Source: Clostridiales bacterium GWF2_38_85 (GTDB lineage: Bacteria; Bacillota; Clostridia; Oscillospirales; CAG-382). Taken from it: a stretch of DNA of 46,681 nt. The stretch covers positions 1 through 46,681 of the forward strand of contig MGOY01000047.1 of the NCBI GenBank assembly GCA_001797275.1, in the 5' to 3' direction. A program made the position numbers and the translations under genes. Positions 1-9,596 of the stretch are shown here, one piece after another; position 1 is the stretch's first letter; the number at the start of each line of letters is the position of its first letter. Below the pieces are notes generated by a model. It ran no database searches. It saw nothing but the letters and a program-made list of their open reading frames with translations, and was not told where the DNA came from.

Positions 1-17
1 TGGCTTAAACAACAAGC

Positions 18-53
18 ATGATACTTCAAATTTTCGCTACGCCGAAGTATCAT
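18..53. repeat. 10-bp perfect inverted repeat, 16-nt loop
   Basis: ATGATACTTC at 18-27 is repeated in inverted form as GAAGTATCAT at 44-53. No T-run follows on either strand, so it is not a classical terminator. It could be a protein-binding site or the end of a mobile element; the window edge prevents a decision. Confidence 0.5.
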
Positions 54-156
54 AATCTTATAGTAGCAATGGAGAGATATTCTTTTAATTATTCCAATAG
101 ATTTAAAACAATCTGTTGAAAGATCAATTAATAATTATACTTTAATTGCTAACAAG

Positions 157-348
157 ATGAGATTAGGTTTAGAAAAGCAACCTTTCCCACATTATGACAT
201 GAAAATTGGAGACGAAGCATATAGTGATATGTCTATTACATTAAGTCCACGCATCAGTGCAGGTAATCGAACTATTATAAAAAATTTAATTGAAAAGTAT
301 AATCCCAAAGTGAAAATTGAAGAAAGCAAACTATTAGGATTAATATAA
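157..348 (+). CDS. Unrecognised short reading frame, possibly a 3' gene remnant
   Basis: The ORF from the ATG at 157 encodes 63 residues. The same frame is open back to the stop codon at 64-66, and the residues before the ATG look protein-like, so this may be the tail of a longer gene cut off at its 5' side. No good ribosome binding site precedes the ATG. I recognise no domain in it. It lies upstream of the abiE promoter, with about 440 bases of A+T-rich DNA between. Calling it a remnant is inference. Confidence 0.3.
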   Translation: MRLGLEKQPFPHYDMKIGDEAYSDMSITLSPRISAGNRTIIKNLIEKYNPKVKIEESKLLGLI

Positions 349-714
349 TAATTAATCTCTCAATTAACAAATGTTTAAAGCGATACTTTCTACAGTTCAT
401 ATAACGATAGTATTAAATAAGTACAATTATTAAAGGAAAACGATTCTATTTACTAAACATATTTGTTTAGTTTTAATGACTTTTCCGAGCTACTTTATAT
501 TATATATCCCTGTTATTTGGATATAGCTGAGTTTTGGTTATCAAAATGTTATCAAGCATTTTCATATGCGTTTAAAGTAGAAAATTATATAATTCATAAA
601 TTTTTATACAAAAAATAGCTCAAATACATTCTATATTACTTATTATAATAATATTAAGTGGTTTTGTCAACTTGAATTAATATGCATTTTTTATATTTTG
701 CGTGCAGAAAATAG
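349..714. other. A+T-rich intergenic stretch
   Basis: No credible gene is seen here. The only clear structure is the palindrome at 452-471. The stretch separates a gene remnant from the defence operon and may contain a junction of the mobile region, but I found no duplicated att core in it. Confidence 0.4.
452..471. promoter_or_regulatory. Palindrome resembling the operator of the 14.3-kb regulator
   Basis: The core CTAAACATATTTGTTTAG (453-470) has 7-bp arms around TATT, and one further base pair extends it to 452-471. It matches the palindrome at 14148-14169 at 18 of 20 positions. Its 15-base segment 456-470 recurs exactly at 14283-14297, just before the HTH regulator gene. It may be a second target of that regulator or a terminal site of the mobile region. 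Confidence 0.45.
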
Positions 715-743
715 TTGCAATATTTTACTTTGTCGGTTATAAT
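715..743 (+). promoter_or_regulatory. Sigma-A-type promoter of the abiE/restriction operon
   Basis: TTGCAA (715-720) and a consensus TATAAT (738-743) are separated by 17 bp. Transcription would start near 750. A promoter at this place argues that translation of abiEi starts downstream, at 769 or 793, not at the in-frame TTG at 715. Confidence 0.7.
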
Positions 744-792
744 ATATTTTACATACAAAGATACAAAAATGCGTGTTGAAAGTTGGTGGCGT

Positions 793-1398
793 ATGGACAA
801 AAAAGAAATAGCAAAAAAAGTGATTATAAAATCCGGTGGTGTTGCAAAAACTGCTTCGTTTATTTCCGCCGGACTTAAAAATTATGAAGTTGCCTTTCTA
901 TGTGACAAGGGATATATCGAACGTATTCGCCATGGTTACTATCAACTTTCCGAAAAAAAAGATTTAACGGAAGCAAAACTTTTATCGACGCTTTTACCAC
1001 AAGGCATCGTATGCTTGGAATCTGCTTTGTTTCATTACGGGTACAGTGATTTTGCTCCACGGCAATGGGCTGTGGCTCTTCCCCGTACAATGTCAAGAGC
1101 AGCAAAGCAAATGCAAGCTGTACCTCTAAAAGCCTATTTCGTTAAAAAAGAATTTTACACGCTCGGTAAAACTACCGATAATTTTGATGGCATCACGCTG
1201 CCTATATACGATCGTGAGCGTACGATCTGCGATTGTTTCAAATACCGTACCAAACTGGATAATGAGCTTTTTAATAAGGCGGTCAACGCCTATGTGGCTG
1301 ACGATAAAAAGAATCTCGCTAATCTGTCCAAATACGCAAAACAAATGGGCCTTTATACAAAGGTGATGAATGTAATGGAGGTGCTTCTGAATGGCTGA
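793..1398 (+). CDS. abiEi: AbiEi-type antitoxin / transcriptional regulator
   Basis: This is the antitoxin of a type IV toxin-antitoxin, abortive-infection pair. AbiEi proteins have an N-terminal winged helix that binds the operon's own promoter and a C-terminal domain that neutralises the toxin without stable binding. The N-terminal 50 residues (KKEIAKKV, then an FISAGL...YIERIRHGYYQL segment) form the expected winged helix, and CLESALFHYGYSD is typical of the family. The frame is open back to 715, but the promoter at 715-743 lies inside that extension. The ATG at 793 (MDKKEIA) fits family starts; ATG 769 is the alternative. The gene overlaps abiEii by 8 bp. Autorepression is expected from the family, but I did not find clear repeats at the promoter. 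Confidence 0.85.
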   Translation: MDKKEIAKKVIIKSGGVAKTASFISAGLKNYEVAFLCDKGYIERIRHGYYQLSEKKDLTEAKLLSTLLPQGIVCLESALFHYGYSDFAPRQWAVALPRTMSRAAKQMQAVPLKAYFVKKEFYTLGKTTDNFDGITLPIYDRERTICDCFKYRTKLDNELFNKAVNAYVADDKKNLANLSKYAKQMGLYTKVMNVMEVLLNG

Positions 1399-2311
1399 TA
1401 TTGCTGCATCTGTTCTTTCAAGATTGAAAGACAAAGCAGAAGAAAGCGGCAGAAGTTATCAACTTTGCCTACAACTGTTCTGCCAGGAAGGATTCCTGCG
1501 CCGAGTAGAAGCGTCTGAATATGCTGATAATCTTGTGCTGAAAGGCGGCTTATTCATTTATTCCATCACTGACTTTGACAGCCGTGTCACTGTCGATGTG
1601 GATTTCCTTCTTAGAAAAATCCCGAATACACCGGAACAGCTGAAAATAGTATTGGAAGAAATCACAGCCGCTGAAACCGGAAATGATTTTATTACTTTTG
1701 AGGTAAAAAGTGTTGCTCCGATTGCTGTTGCAAAGAAGTACGCCGGAATCAGTGCTTCTATGGTAGCTTATATCAAGAATACCCGTACACCGTTCGGAAT
1801 TGATTTTGGGGTCGGTGATGTGATTGTTCCAAGGCAGGAGAAACGGAAAATCCCGACCCAGCTTGATGATTTTACTGCTCCAACGGTAAATACATATTCC
1901 ATTGAAACCACTGTTGCCGAAAAGATAGATGCAATTCTCTCGCTGATGGAATTTTCCAGTCGGATGAAAGATTATTACGATATTTACTATTTGGCAAATA
2001 GATTTAATTTTGATGGTAAGGTATTGACAGAAGCACTACGCAGAACCTTTGCCAATCGTGATCACCATTTTACAATGGAACAGTTTGAGCAAGTAATGGC
2101 ATTTGATGATGATCCGGCAATGCAGAAGAAATGGAAGGCATTTATCCGAAAAATCAATACAAGGTCAAATGATTTCGGCACGGTGCTTAAAACGATAAAA
2201 ATTTTCCTGACAGAGCCGTTTACAGCGATAAATGGAACTGAATGTGCCAAGAAGTGGTCGGCATCAACGGGAGAATGGATAGAAATTCAGGAGGGTAACA
2301 ATAATGGCTAA
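1391..2311 (+). CDS. abiEii: AbiEii nucleotidyltransferase toxin
   Basis: This 306-residue protein belongs to the AbiEii/AbiGii family, the nucleotidyltransferase-fold toxin of the AbiE system that stops growth of phage-infected cells. The fold's hallmarks are visible: KGG at about 51-53, the metal-binding TVDVDF with D69 and D71, ETTVAEKIDAIL, and SRMKDYYDIYYL near the middle. It starts inside the end of abiEi (ATGGCTGA overlap), so translation is probably coupled. Its own end overlaps the next gene by an equivalent 8 bp (ATGGCTAA). Family members use GTP or other NTPs and some modify tRNA; the substrate here is unknown. The gene is intact. Confidence 0.88.
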   Translation: MADIAASVLSRLKDKAEESGRSYQLCLQLFCQEGFLRRVEASEYADNLVLKGGLFIYSITDFDSRVTVDVDFLLRKIPNTPEQLKIVLEEITAAETGNDFITFEVKSVAPIAVAKKYAGISASMVAYIKNTRTPFGIDFGVGDVIVPRQEKRKIPTQLDDFTAPTVNTYSIETTVAEKIDAILSLMEFSSRMKDYYDIYYLANRFNFDGKVLTEALRRTFANRDHHFTMEQFEQVMAFDDDPAMQKKWKAFIRKINTRSNDFGTVLKTIKIFLTEPFTAINGTECAKKWSASTGEWIEIQEGNNNG

Positions 2312-4237
2312 GAAAGAAGTCAAAACAGATCTGTGGGTTGCTCGTCAGCTTGACGAATGCAAAATTGAGTATGATGCACAAGGCAGTGACATCAAGGAGC
2401 TTAATGAAGTGTTGAAAAGCGCTTCAAAGCGTGGAACAGGAAAAGCCGGTTATCCTGAATATGTTGCAGTTGTTAAAGATTATGTTATCGTGATTGAAGA
2501 CAAAGCTGATTTGTCAAAACATGAAAAATTGACTGATACAGGTATTCTCTCTGTTGGCCAGAAAGATATAGCGGATTTTGCAGTGAACGGAGCATACTAT
2601 TACGCCAAACATATTGCACAGAACAGCTCCTTTAGGAAAGTGTTTGCCATCGGTGTTTCCGGTAACGAGAAACACCACAAAATAACCCCGTTATACGTTG
2701 ATGACAGAGATGGCTATAAAAAGCTGCCGGATGTGGAATCATTCACATCTTTTACCGAAGACAATATTGACGAGTATTACACGCGATATGTTTTGAATGA
2801 AAAAACAGATTTGGAAAAGACAACAGAAGAAATACTCAAGGACGCTGCTACGCTGCATGAATACCTACGTACATATGGCTCGTTGAAAGATCAGGATAAG
2901 CCTTTAGTTGTCTCCGGTATTCTCTTGGCTTTGGACGATAAATTCTTCAAAGTCGAAAACCTACTCGGTGATGATACCACGACAGATGGACAACTGATCT
3001 ATGAGGCGATACAGCGCCGTCTTAAGGCCTCAAATGTTGGGCCTGATGCAAAACGTGATAAACTGATGAGCGAATTTGCAATCATTCGCACCAGTGCCCG
3101 CTTAAATGAAATTGACAAAAAACTCGAATCAGATGAGAAACTCGAGAAGACTCCGCTCAAATTTTATACTGAGTTTTTGAAGAAGAATGTCTTTGACAAC
3201 ATCAAATATCACAGTACAAGCGAGGACTTTATTGGCAGATTTTACGGCGAGTTTATGAGCTATTCCGGCGGCGACGGTCAGTCACTTGGAATCATTCTTA
3301 CCCCTCGCCATATCTGCGATCTGTTCTGCGATTTGCTCAATGTTCAGCCAAACGACATTGTTCTTGATCCCTGCTGTGGCACAGCAGGCTTCCTTGTGGC
3401 AGCAATGCACCATATGCTTGATAAGCAGGCACAGACACATCTAAGCGAAAAAGCATCAAGAAGAAGCAGCTTCATGGCTTTGAACTTCAAAGTAATATGT
3501 TTGCGATTGCCGCAACAAATATGATCCTTCGTGATGACGGAAACAGCAACATCAAATGTGAGGATTTCCTACGTCAAAATGCCGCCGAAGTACAGCTGAA
3601 AGGCGCAACGGTCGGCATGATGAATCCACCTTACTCACAAGGGACAAAAGTCGATTCAACGCAGTATGAGCTTTCATTTGTGGAGCACCTGTTGGATTCA
3701 TTAACAGAAGGCGCAAGAGCAGCGGTTATTGTTCCGCAGTCTTCAATGACCGGAAAAACCAAAGACGAACAGGCGTTCAAAGTAAACATTATGAAGCATC
3801 ATACGCTTGAAGGCGTTATTACCTGCAATACGGACACTTTCTATGGTGTGGGCACGAACCCCGTTATTGCGGTATTTACAGCACATGAGCCTCATCCGAA
3901 TGATAAGCTGTGTAAGTTTATTGATTTTCGGGATGACGGATATGAGGTTCGGGCTCATATCGGCCTTGTAGAAGGCGATTCTGCCAAGGACAAGAGGCAG
4001 CACCTGTTGGATGTTTGGAACGGTAGTGTAGAAGCACCGTCCAAGTTCTGTGTCGAGTCCACTGTAAAGCCAGAAGATGAGTGGCTACACTCCTTCTATT
4101 ACTTCAATGACGAGATTCCGACCGATGCTGATTTTGAGAAAGCCATCGGTGATTACCTAACATTTGAGTTCTCGATGGTTATGCAGAACCGTGAGTACCT
4201 GTTTGAGAGAGGTGACAAGGATGCAGAGTCTGAATGA
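2304..4237 (+). pseudogene. BcgI-like fused nuclease/N6-adenine methylase, frameshifted
   Basis: Two frames make one protein of about 644 residues. The first (2304-3524) has an N-terminal PD-(D/E)xK-like nuclease segment (VIVIEDKAD, E65-x-K67), a helical domain, and methylase motif I (LDPCCGTAGF, about 354-363). The second contains KKKQLHGFELQ, NMFAIAATNM and the catalytic NPPY motif. The frames meet at GAAAAAG (3447-3453); a -1 shift there restores the expected sequence. With a separate S subunit and no HsdR, this resembles type IIB BcgI, whose A subunit is 637 residues. As written, the first product lacks NPPY. Either the gene is inactivated or switched, or there is a base error. A fused nuclease is inferred from the motif. 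Confidence 0.75.
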
Positions 4238-5315
4238 AAAAACATGGGAGAAGTTTGATGTTTTCGGAGAGGCAGGCTTCTTGCGTATAGCTTCAACAAA
4301 TAGTAGTATTGACAGTATTCGCTTAAAAGAAGGCAAGGAAAAGACCGTTCCGTATATCACGAGATCCGATGCTGGAAACGGTATTACTCGGTTTGTCAGT
4401 AAAGATAACTACGAAGATGGAAGTAATGATGCCGGTTGCATTACAGTTGGCCTTGATACACAAACAGCATTTTATCAACCGCATAAGTTTGTTACCGGAC
4501 AAAATATACAGGTTGTGACTGGCGATTTGCTCAATGAAGATAGTGCACATTTTTATGTGACTATTCTCAAGAACCAGATGGAAGCAAAATTCAATTGGGG
4601 CGGGAATGGTGCAACTTTGGGGCGTATGAAACGTCTTGAAGCAATGCTTCCCACTACTGCTTCAGGTAAACCTGATTACGATTATATGGCTGACTTTATG
4701 CGACAGAAGCGTAAAGTCATGCAGACGAAATACAGTGTATATGTTGAAAAACGGATTGACGATCTGGGAACAGCCGTTGATATTCCGGCGCTGAACGAGA
4801 AGGAGTGGAAGCCAGTTTCAATTACAGCCGTTTTTAAGCTTGTGCGAGGCCGAGAAGGAAACATGGCAATGCTTAAAGACGGAGATATCCCTTTGATTTC
4901 TGCGAAAAATGCCAATAACGGCTTGAAGGGCTTTGTAAATACTCCAAAGAAAACCATCACGGGTCATTGTATTACCCTAAATAATGATGGAGATGGCGGT
5001 GCAGGTCTTGCTTACTATCAGCCTGCTGATATGGCACTTGATACGCATGTCACTGCTTTGATTCCGAATGATACAATGAGTGAATGGTCGATGATTTTCA
5101 TAGCGAAATGTGTGTCTGAATTACACGGATTCTTTGGACATGGTCTTTCAATTTCGAATAAACGTGCAGAGAAAATTAAAATTATGCTTCCCGTGAACGA
5201 TGCCGGAAAGCCTGATTTTGGCTATATGGAGCAGTATGTAAAGAATATGCTACTCAAAAAGTACAAGCAATATGCTGCATTTCTTGATGCAAAAAAAGAC
5301 ATGGCACAGGCATAG
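4221..5315 (+). CDS. BcgIB/HsdS-like DNA specificity subunit
   Basis: This is a target-recognition subunit of about 364 residues. It has two similar halves, each a target recognition domain followed by a spacer: the first ends with LEAMLP...SGKPDYDYM and the second with IKIMLP...AGKPDFGYM. Such subunits read a bipartite asymmetric DNA site, one half-site per domain. The length fits BcgIB (341 residues). The frame opens earlier, at 4164, but the ATG at 4221 has the ribosome binding site GAGGTGACAAGG and overlaps the methylase by only 17 bp. It is intact although its partner is frameshifted, so the break is probably recent or reversible. The recognised sequence cannot be predicted. Confidence 0.75.
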   Translation: MQSLNEKTWEKFDVFGEAGFLRIASTNSSIDSIRLKEGKEKTVPYITRSDAGNGITRFVSKDNYEDGSNDAGCITVGLDTQTAFYQPHKFVTGQNIQVVTGDLLNEDSAHFYVTILKNQMEAKFNWGGNGATLGRMKRLEAMLPTTASGKPDYDYMADFMRQKRKVMQTKYSVYVEKRIDDLGTAVDIPALNEKEWKPVSITAVFKLVRGREGNMAMLKDGDIPLISAKNANNGLKGFVNTPKKTITGHCITLNNDGDGGAGLAYYQPADMALDTHVTALIPNDTMSEWSMIFIAKCVSELHGFFGHGLSISNKRAEKIKIMLPVNDAGKPDFGYMEQYVKNMLLKKYKQYAAFLDAKKDMAQA

Positions 5316-5419
5316 AAAAAATACCATTCTGAATATACAACCAACATTGAACCGATATGGTCAAAAAACAGAGTATAATGTGTCTGTGTACCTTCAAGAA
5401 GAGACGGATGGGGATTGGT

Positions 5420-7389
5420 ATGCAACTATCAAAAATTAAGATTAAAAATTACAGGTTGATTGTTGATGCAGAGTTAGATGTTGATAAAAAGACAACGCTG
5501 ATTGTAGGACGCAATAACACAGCAAAAACTTCATGTATGGATTGCATTGGCAATGTATTGAATGGAAGAGATTTCTCCTACGATGATTATCCTTTAGAGA
5601 AGCGTGAAGAACTCCATAGACTTTTGACGCAATTCATGGCGAAAGAAATTACCTATACAGAACTTTGTGAAAAGCTTGCACTAATTTCCATAGAGTTTGA
5701 GGTTGATTATTCTTTAGACGATCCAGATGCGAATTTAGGAGCATTGTCTCCGTTTATCATTGACGTTGATGTTGACACAACCACAGCTCTCATTCGTGCA
5801 GAATGCAAGTTGAAAATAGATGAAAAGTCGCTTTGGAATCTTTTTGAGTCGAGCTTTTACAGAAATGGCACCTATTCTCCTGATAACGAGGAAGTCCATA
5901 ATCGGCTTGTTGACAATTTTAGAAAGTTATTCGGGTTGATTCTTTATGCAGTAAACCCCAAAAATGTAGAGGACAGACAGATAAAAGCCACTAAAGAACT
6001 GTCTGATCTTTTTCCGTTTTACTCAATTCCGGCAGAAAGAACCCTTGGTGAAGATGGCGTTCAGAACAATAACTCTCTTAGTGCTTTAATTACAAGCTTT
6101 TTTGACATGAGTGAAGATGACCTTGATCCCAGAGTTTCCGAAGAAGTCAAAACCTTGCGTAAAATAGTCGAAGATGCCAATAAAGATGTTCAAAAACGCA
6201 GTGATGCAATACTAAGCTCTGTGGTTAATAGTTCTATTGGCTTCGGCTATCCAAATGGAGAAGAATTACAGCTTGGCGTAACAACGCAATTGAGAATAGA
6301 TGACCAGATAAAAAACCAAACAAAGCTTTCGTATACATTTGGATTATCGGGTGAAAGTTTACCCAGCACGCATAATGGGCTTGGATATAAGAATCTGATT
6401 AAAATGGAATTTCTACTTGCGGCATTTGCAAGGGACGTTGAAAAGCACGGCACAGCTTGTATCCCCCTGCTGTTTATTGAGGAACCCGAATCACATATGC
6501 ACCCTCAAATGCAGCATGCTTTTGCTGATTATCTGGAAAAATTCCTTGGTAAGATTTCTTCTGTACATATCCAGACTTTTTTGACATCTCATTCAGCCCA
6601 CATTGCAAATACAATGGATTTTTCAAAAATCCGATATGCACAAAAAACTAAATCTGGAGTAATTTACAAGAATCTTCACTCGTTTGCGGAAAAGAACCCC
6701 GCTAACATGGACTTCATTAAGAAGTATCTTACGCTCAGCCGCTGTGATTTGTTCTTTGCTGATAAGATTATATTCGTAGAAGGAGCTTCTGAACGCCTGC
6801 TGCTACCGGACGTAATCACTAAATGTGACAAAGCAGGGTTGTTCGCTTCCAGAAAATACAATCTACCAGCACAGTACTACGCATTGATTGAGATTGGGGG
6901 GCATATGCCTATAAATTCATTCCTTTTGTAAATTTCCTTGGTATTCCTTGTCTAATTCTCACGGACATCGATGCAATGAAAGATGGCCGAACAAAAGCAG
7001 TTGTAAGCGAAGGAAAAACAACTTCGAATTCTACGATAAAGTGGTGGATGCGACGGATCAAATCGTTGCCCGAAGACGATACAACTAAAATCGATTTGCC
7101 AGAAGTTGTTGCGTTGGCAGCCGATCAAAAAACACTGGACAAGTGTCATATCGAATTTCAGACCACCGAAAATGGATTGTGCGGCAGGTCTTTGGAAGAA
7201 GCAATAAAAAATGTTAACCGAAGCCACTATGAATTGATCGAGCCTGTCACCGAAAGCACTTTGACGTTTAATGATAAGAGTAAAACTGATTTTGCCCTAA
7301 ATTTGATTTGCAATAATCCAGACTACGAAATTCCACAGTACATTAAAGATGGATTGATATGGCTAAATGAGCAGAGAGTTCTTGAGTAA
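5420..7389 (+). pseudogene. gajA: GajA-like OLD-family ATPase/TOPRIM nuclease (Gabija), frameshifted
   Basis: In the Gabija defence system, GajA is a DNA-nicking OLD-family nuclease restrained by nucleotides. Read across two frames, the protein is about 656 residues. Visible features are a Walker A-like GRNNTAKTS (30-38, Ala where Gly is usual), the signature region GLGYKNLIKMEFLL, Walker B LLFIEEPE (about 350), TSHSAHIAN, and the first TOPRIM motif FVEGASE (about 452). At the G6 run 6896-6901 the frame is lost and stops after 10 codons. One more G restores AYAYKFIPFVNFLG and the TOPRIM TDIDAM motif (about 515). The truncated form lacks the catalytic DxD. ATG 5408 is an alternative start. gajB follows after 15 bp. 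Confidence 0.75.
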
Positions 7390-7404
7390 GGAGGGGAAAG
7401 GCAT

Positions 7405-9141
7405 ATGGGTGAAAGCCACAAAAGCACCAATTATGATATTGCAAAGGCTGAAGCTGACAAGGTAGATGCACAGATTATTGCTGCATTGCAAGAAGGACGT
7501 AGTTTTCGTGTCGAAGCCGGTGCTGGTTCTGGAAAGACCTACTCATTAAACAAAGTAATAGAGTGGATTCAAGCAAATAAATGGAATGAATATAACCAAA
7601 AAAAGAAGAATGTTGTATGTATTACCTATACTAATGCGGCGGTAAATGTGATCTCTGAACGTTTGTCAAACGATTCTTTCATACTTCCCTCTACAATACA
7701 TTCTTTTGCATGGAATGCGATTAAGCAATATCAAAGCTCACTGTTGAAATTTATAGAGAGTGATGAGTCCTTACAACCAGACGAAGGAGATTTCTCTATG
7801 GTTGTGGAAGTAAAATATACATTAGGACACCGATATAAAGAAAACGGAATGCAGTATCTCTATCACGACGATGTACTTAAGCTGTTTTGTTTGCTCTTGG
7901 ACAATGTAAAATTCCGCCGTGTATTTACAGATAAATATCCACTAATCTTAATCGACGAATATCAAGACTCCTATAAGCCAATTGTTGACCGGTTCATTGA
8001 ATTTTTTATTGCTACAGAAAAAGGGCCTCAATTCGGGTTCTTCGGAGATGCTTGGCAGACAATCTACCAATCCAACAAAGCGTGTGGGCTGATAGAGCAT
8101 AACAATCTTGAAGTAATTAAGAAAGGATCAAACTTTAGATCCGCGCCCAGGATCGTCCAACTCCTCAATGATATTCGACCGGAATTGCCGCAGCAATCGG
8201 CCATAGATGACTTTGAGGGTGAAGTAATAGTGGTTACTTGCCAGGACTATTCTGGGGAGCGTCGTAATGATCGCAATTTTAATGATGACTTGCCAGCGGA
8301 AGAACTGAGAGCCAGACTGAACAAATTATCTGATCATATCAAGAATAGGGTTCCGTCTAAAGAAGATCTGAAAGTACTGATGATTACGCATAAGGTACTT
8401 GCAACGCAACAAGGATACGAGCGGCTTTTAGATATTCTGGGAGATGGTTTACGAGATAAACAAGATGCATTCCTATTGTTCTTTATGAATACCGTAGAAC
8501 CTATTTATAAGGCGCTTCAAACTTCAGATATGCAGTTGCTTTTTGATACACTTGGCATTAAACGATACCCTATATCCCAAAAAGCTGAAAAAGAAAAATG
8601 GAATAAACTGGAACAATGCGTTGGACAAGTCCGAACCAAGAGAAGCATTGATGTTCTTAAAACAGTAATCGACTCCAAATTAATCCCCATACCTCCACAG
8701 ATAGAGGGCTATTATCAACAATATTCCACTACTCCAGAGTTAATGTATTCTAATGAAGTTACGATTCAAGAGTTTCTTGAATTAGAGTACGGACAGTTCT
8801 TAGCTGCTATTGACTTCTTATATCCGGAAGCTGAGTATTCTACCGAGCATGGCGTTAAGGGCGAAGAATACGACAATGTAATATTCGTCATAAGCAAAGG
8901 CTGGAACCAATACCAATTTGAAACCTATGCACCCATGATAACCGGTTCTATTCCTGTCCCCAAAGGCAAGGAAGCGTCGTTTGAACGTAATAGAAACCTC
9001 TTTTACGTGTGCTGTTCAAGAGCCAAGAAGAGACTTATGCTTTTTGTTACGGTCCCAATCGAGCCAATATTTCGAGAGTTTTTATCAAATTTGGTTGGCA
9101 CAAATAATATTTATACGTATAATCAATATCTTGAAAAATAA
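7405..9141 (+). CDS. gajB: GajB-like UvrD/Rep-family helicase (Gabija)
   Basis: This 578-residue superfamily 1A helicase is the second Gabija component, thought to sense DNA ends or ssDNA made during phage replication and to activate GajA. All core motifs are present: AGAGSGKT (38-45), VCITYTNAAV, LIDEYQDS (Walker B, about 183-190), FFGDAWQTIY, NFRSAPRIVQLLN, EHGVKGEEYDNVIFV and NLFYVCCSRAKKRL. An excellent ribosome binding site (AAGGAGGGG) precedes the ATG, and the gap to gajA is 15 bp. The gene is intact, in contrast to gajA. Identification as GajB rather than another UvrD-like protein rests on the neighbouring OLD nuclease. Confidence 0.85.
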   Translation: MGESHKSTNYDIAKAEADKVDAQIIAALQEGRSFRVEAGAGSGKTYSLNKVIEWIQANKWNEYNQKKKNVVCITYTNAAVNVISERLSNDSFILPSTIHSFAWNAIKQYQSSLLKFIESDESLQPDEGDFSMVVEVKYTLGHRYKENGMQYLYHDDVLKLFCLLLDNVKFRRVFTDKYPLILIDEYQDSYKPIVDRFIEFFIATEKGPQFGFFGDAWQTIYQSNKACGLIEHNNLEVIKKGSNFRSAPRIVQLLNDIRPELPQQSAIDDFEGEVIVVTCQDYSGERRNDRNFNDDLPAEELRARLNKLSDHIKNRVPSKEDLKVLMITHKVLATQQGYERLLDILGDGLRDKQDAFLLFFMNTVEPIYKALQTSDMQLLFDTLGIKRYPISQKAEKEKWNKLEQCVGQVRTKRSIDVLKTVIDSKLIPIPPQIEGYYQQYSTTPELMYSNEVTIQEFLELEYGQFLAAIDFLYPEAEYSTEHGVKGEEYDNVIFVISKGWNQYQFETYAPMITGSIPVPKGKEASFERNRNLFYVCCSRAKKRLMLFVTVPIEPIFREFLSNLVGTNNIYTYNQYLEK

Positions 9142-9167
9142 ATGTGCCAGAATTACTTTATTATGCA

Positions 9168-9202
9168 TTGAAGAGCATAGGCTATTTACCTATGCTCTTC
9201 AA
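9168..9202. terminator. 14-bp hairpin between convergent gajB and tnpV
   Basis: TTGAAGAGCATAGG (9168-9181) pairs perfectly with CCTATGCTCTTCAA (9189-9202) around a 7-nt loop. It lies between the converging ends of the defence operon and the mobilisation operon. No U-rich tail follows on either strand, so efficient intrinsic termination is uncertain; it could instead block read-through or protect RNA ends. Confidence 0.5.
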
Positions 9203-9209
9203 GACCTTA

Positions 9210-9587
9210 CTAAATGAAAACAAAGTGAGAATTTACAACCTCCGTCGCACGATTTCGAATGCTATTAATCCTGCCAACCCATTCCATTTGATTTTCTGCT
9301 TTCAGCTTTTCCGTTACATTTTCCTTTTCGGCAAGTTGTTTTACCAGTTGAGAGAACATTTCTTCCGCCTGCTTGTCAATGTCGACAAGATAACCGTTTA
9401 ACTTACCGGAAGCCAGCAGCGAGGAATATAAGCCTCGCTTATTTTGCTTGATATACCGCAAATGCCGCTGTCCCCAGATGCCAATTGGTTTGTCTTCTTG
9501 GGTTGGCAGGGTAAGGCAAGGAATATAATAATCACCTTGCAACTCGTACCAAAGACCGTTCTTTTCATCGTAAATCTGTTTCTCCAT
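9210..9587 (-). CDS. tnpV: TnpV-family transposon-encoded protein
   Basis: This 125-residue protein matches the TnpV family found on clostridial mobilisable elements of the Tn4451 type. Visible markers are the GDYYIPCLTLP and PIGIWGQRHLRYI segments and NQMEWVGRINSIRNRA near the C-terminus. The function of TnpV is not established. It is the last gene of the minus-strand module and begins 9 bp after the relaxase stop codon; its ribosome binding site overlaps the relaxase end. It happens to lie in the same reading frame as the relaxase, separated only by a TAG. Confidence 0.8.
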   Translation of the reverse strand: MEKQIYDEKNGLWYELQGDYYIPCLTLPTQEDKPIGIWGQRHLRYIKQNKRGLYSSLLASGKLNGYLVDIDKQAEEMFSQLVKQLAEKENVTEKLKAENQMEWVGRINSIRNRATEVVNSHFVFI

Positions 9588-9596
9588 AGTGTGTTC

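Noticed and set aside
715-792. N-terminal extension of abiEi from a TTG at 715
   Set aside because: The promoter TTGCAA-17-TATAAT lies inside it, and the residues do not resemble AbiEi.
2304-5315. Ordinary type I restriction-modification operon (hsdMS)
   Set aside because: No hsdR gene is present, the methylase has an N-terminal nuclease-like segment, and the sizes fit BcgI A/B subunits better.
5347-5379. Promoter for gajA (TTGAAC ... TATAAT)
   Set aside because: The spacer is 21 bp, too long for a standard promoter; read-through from the upstream genes is as likely.
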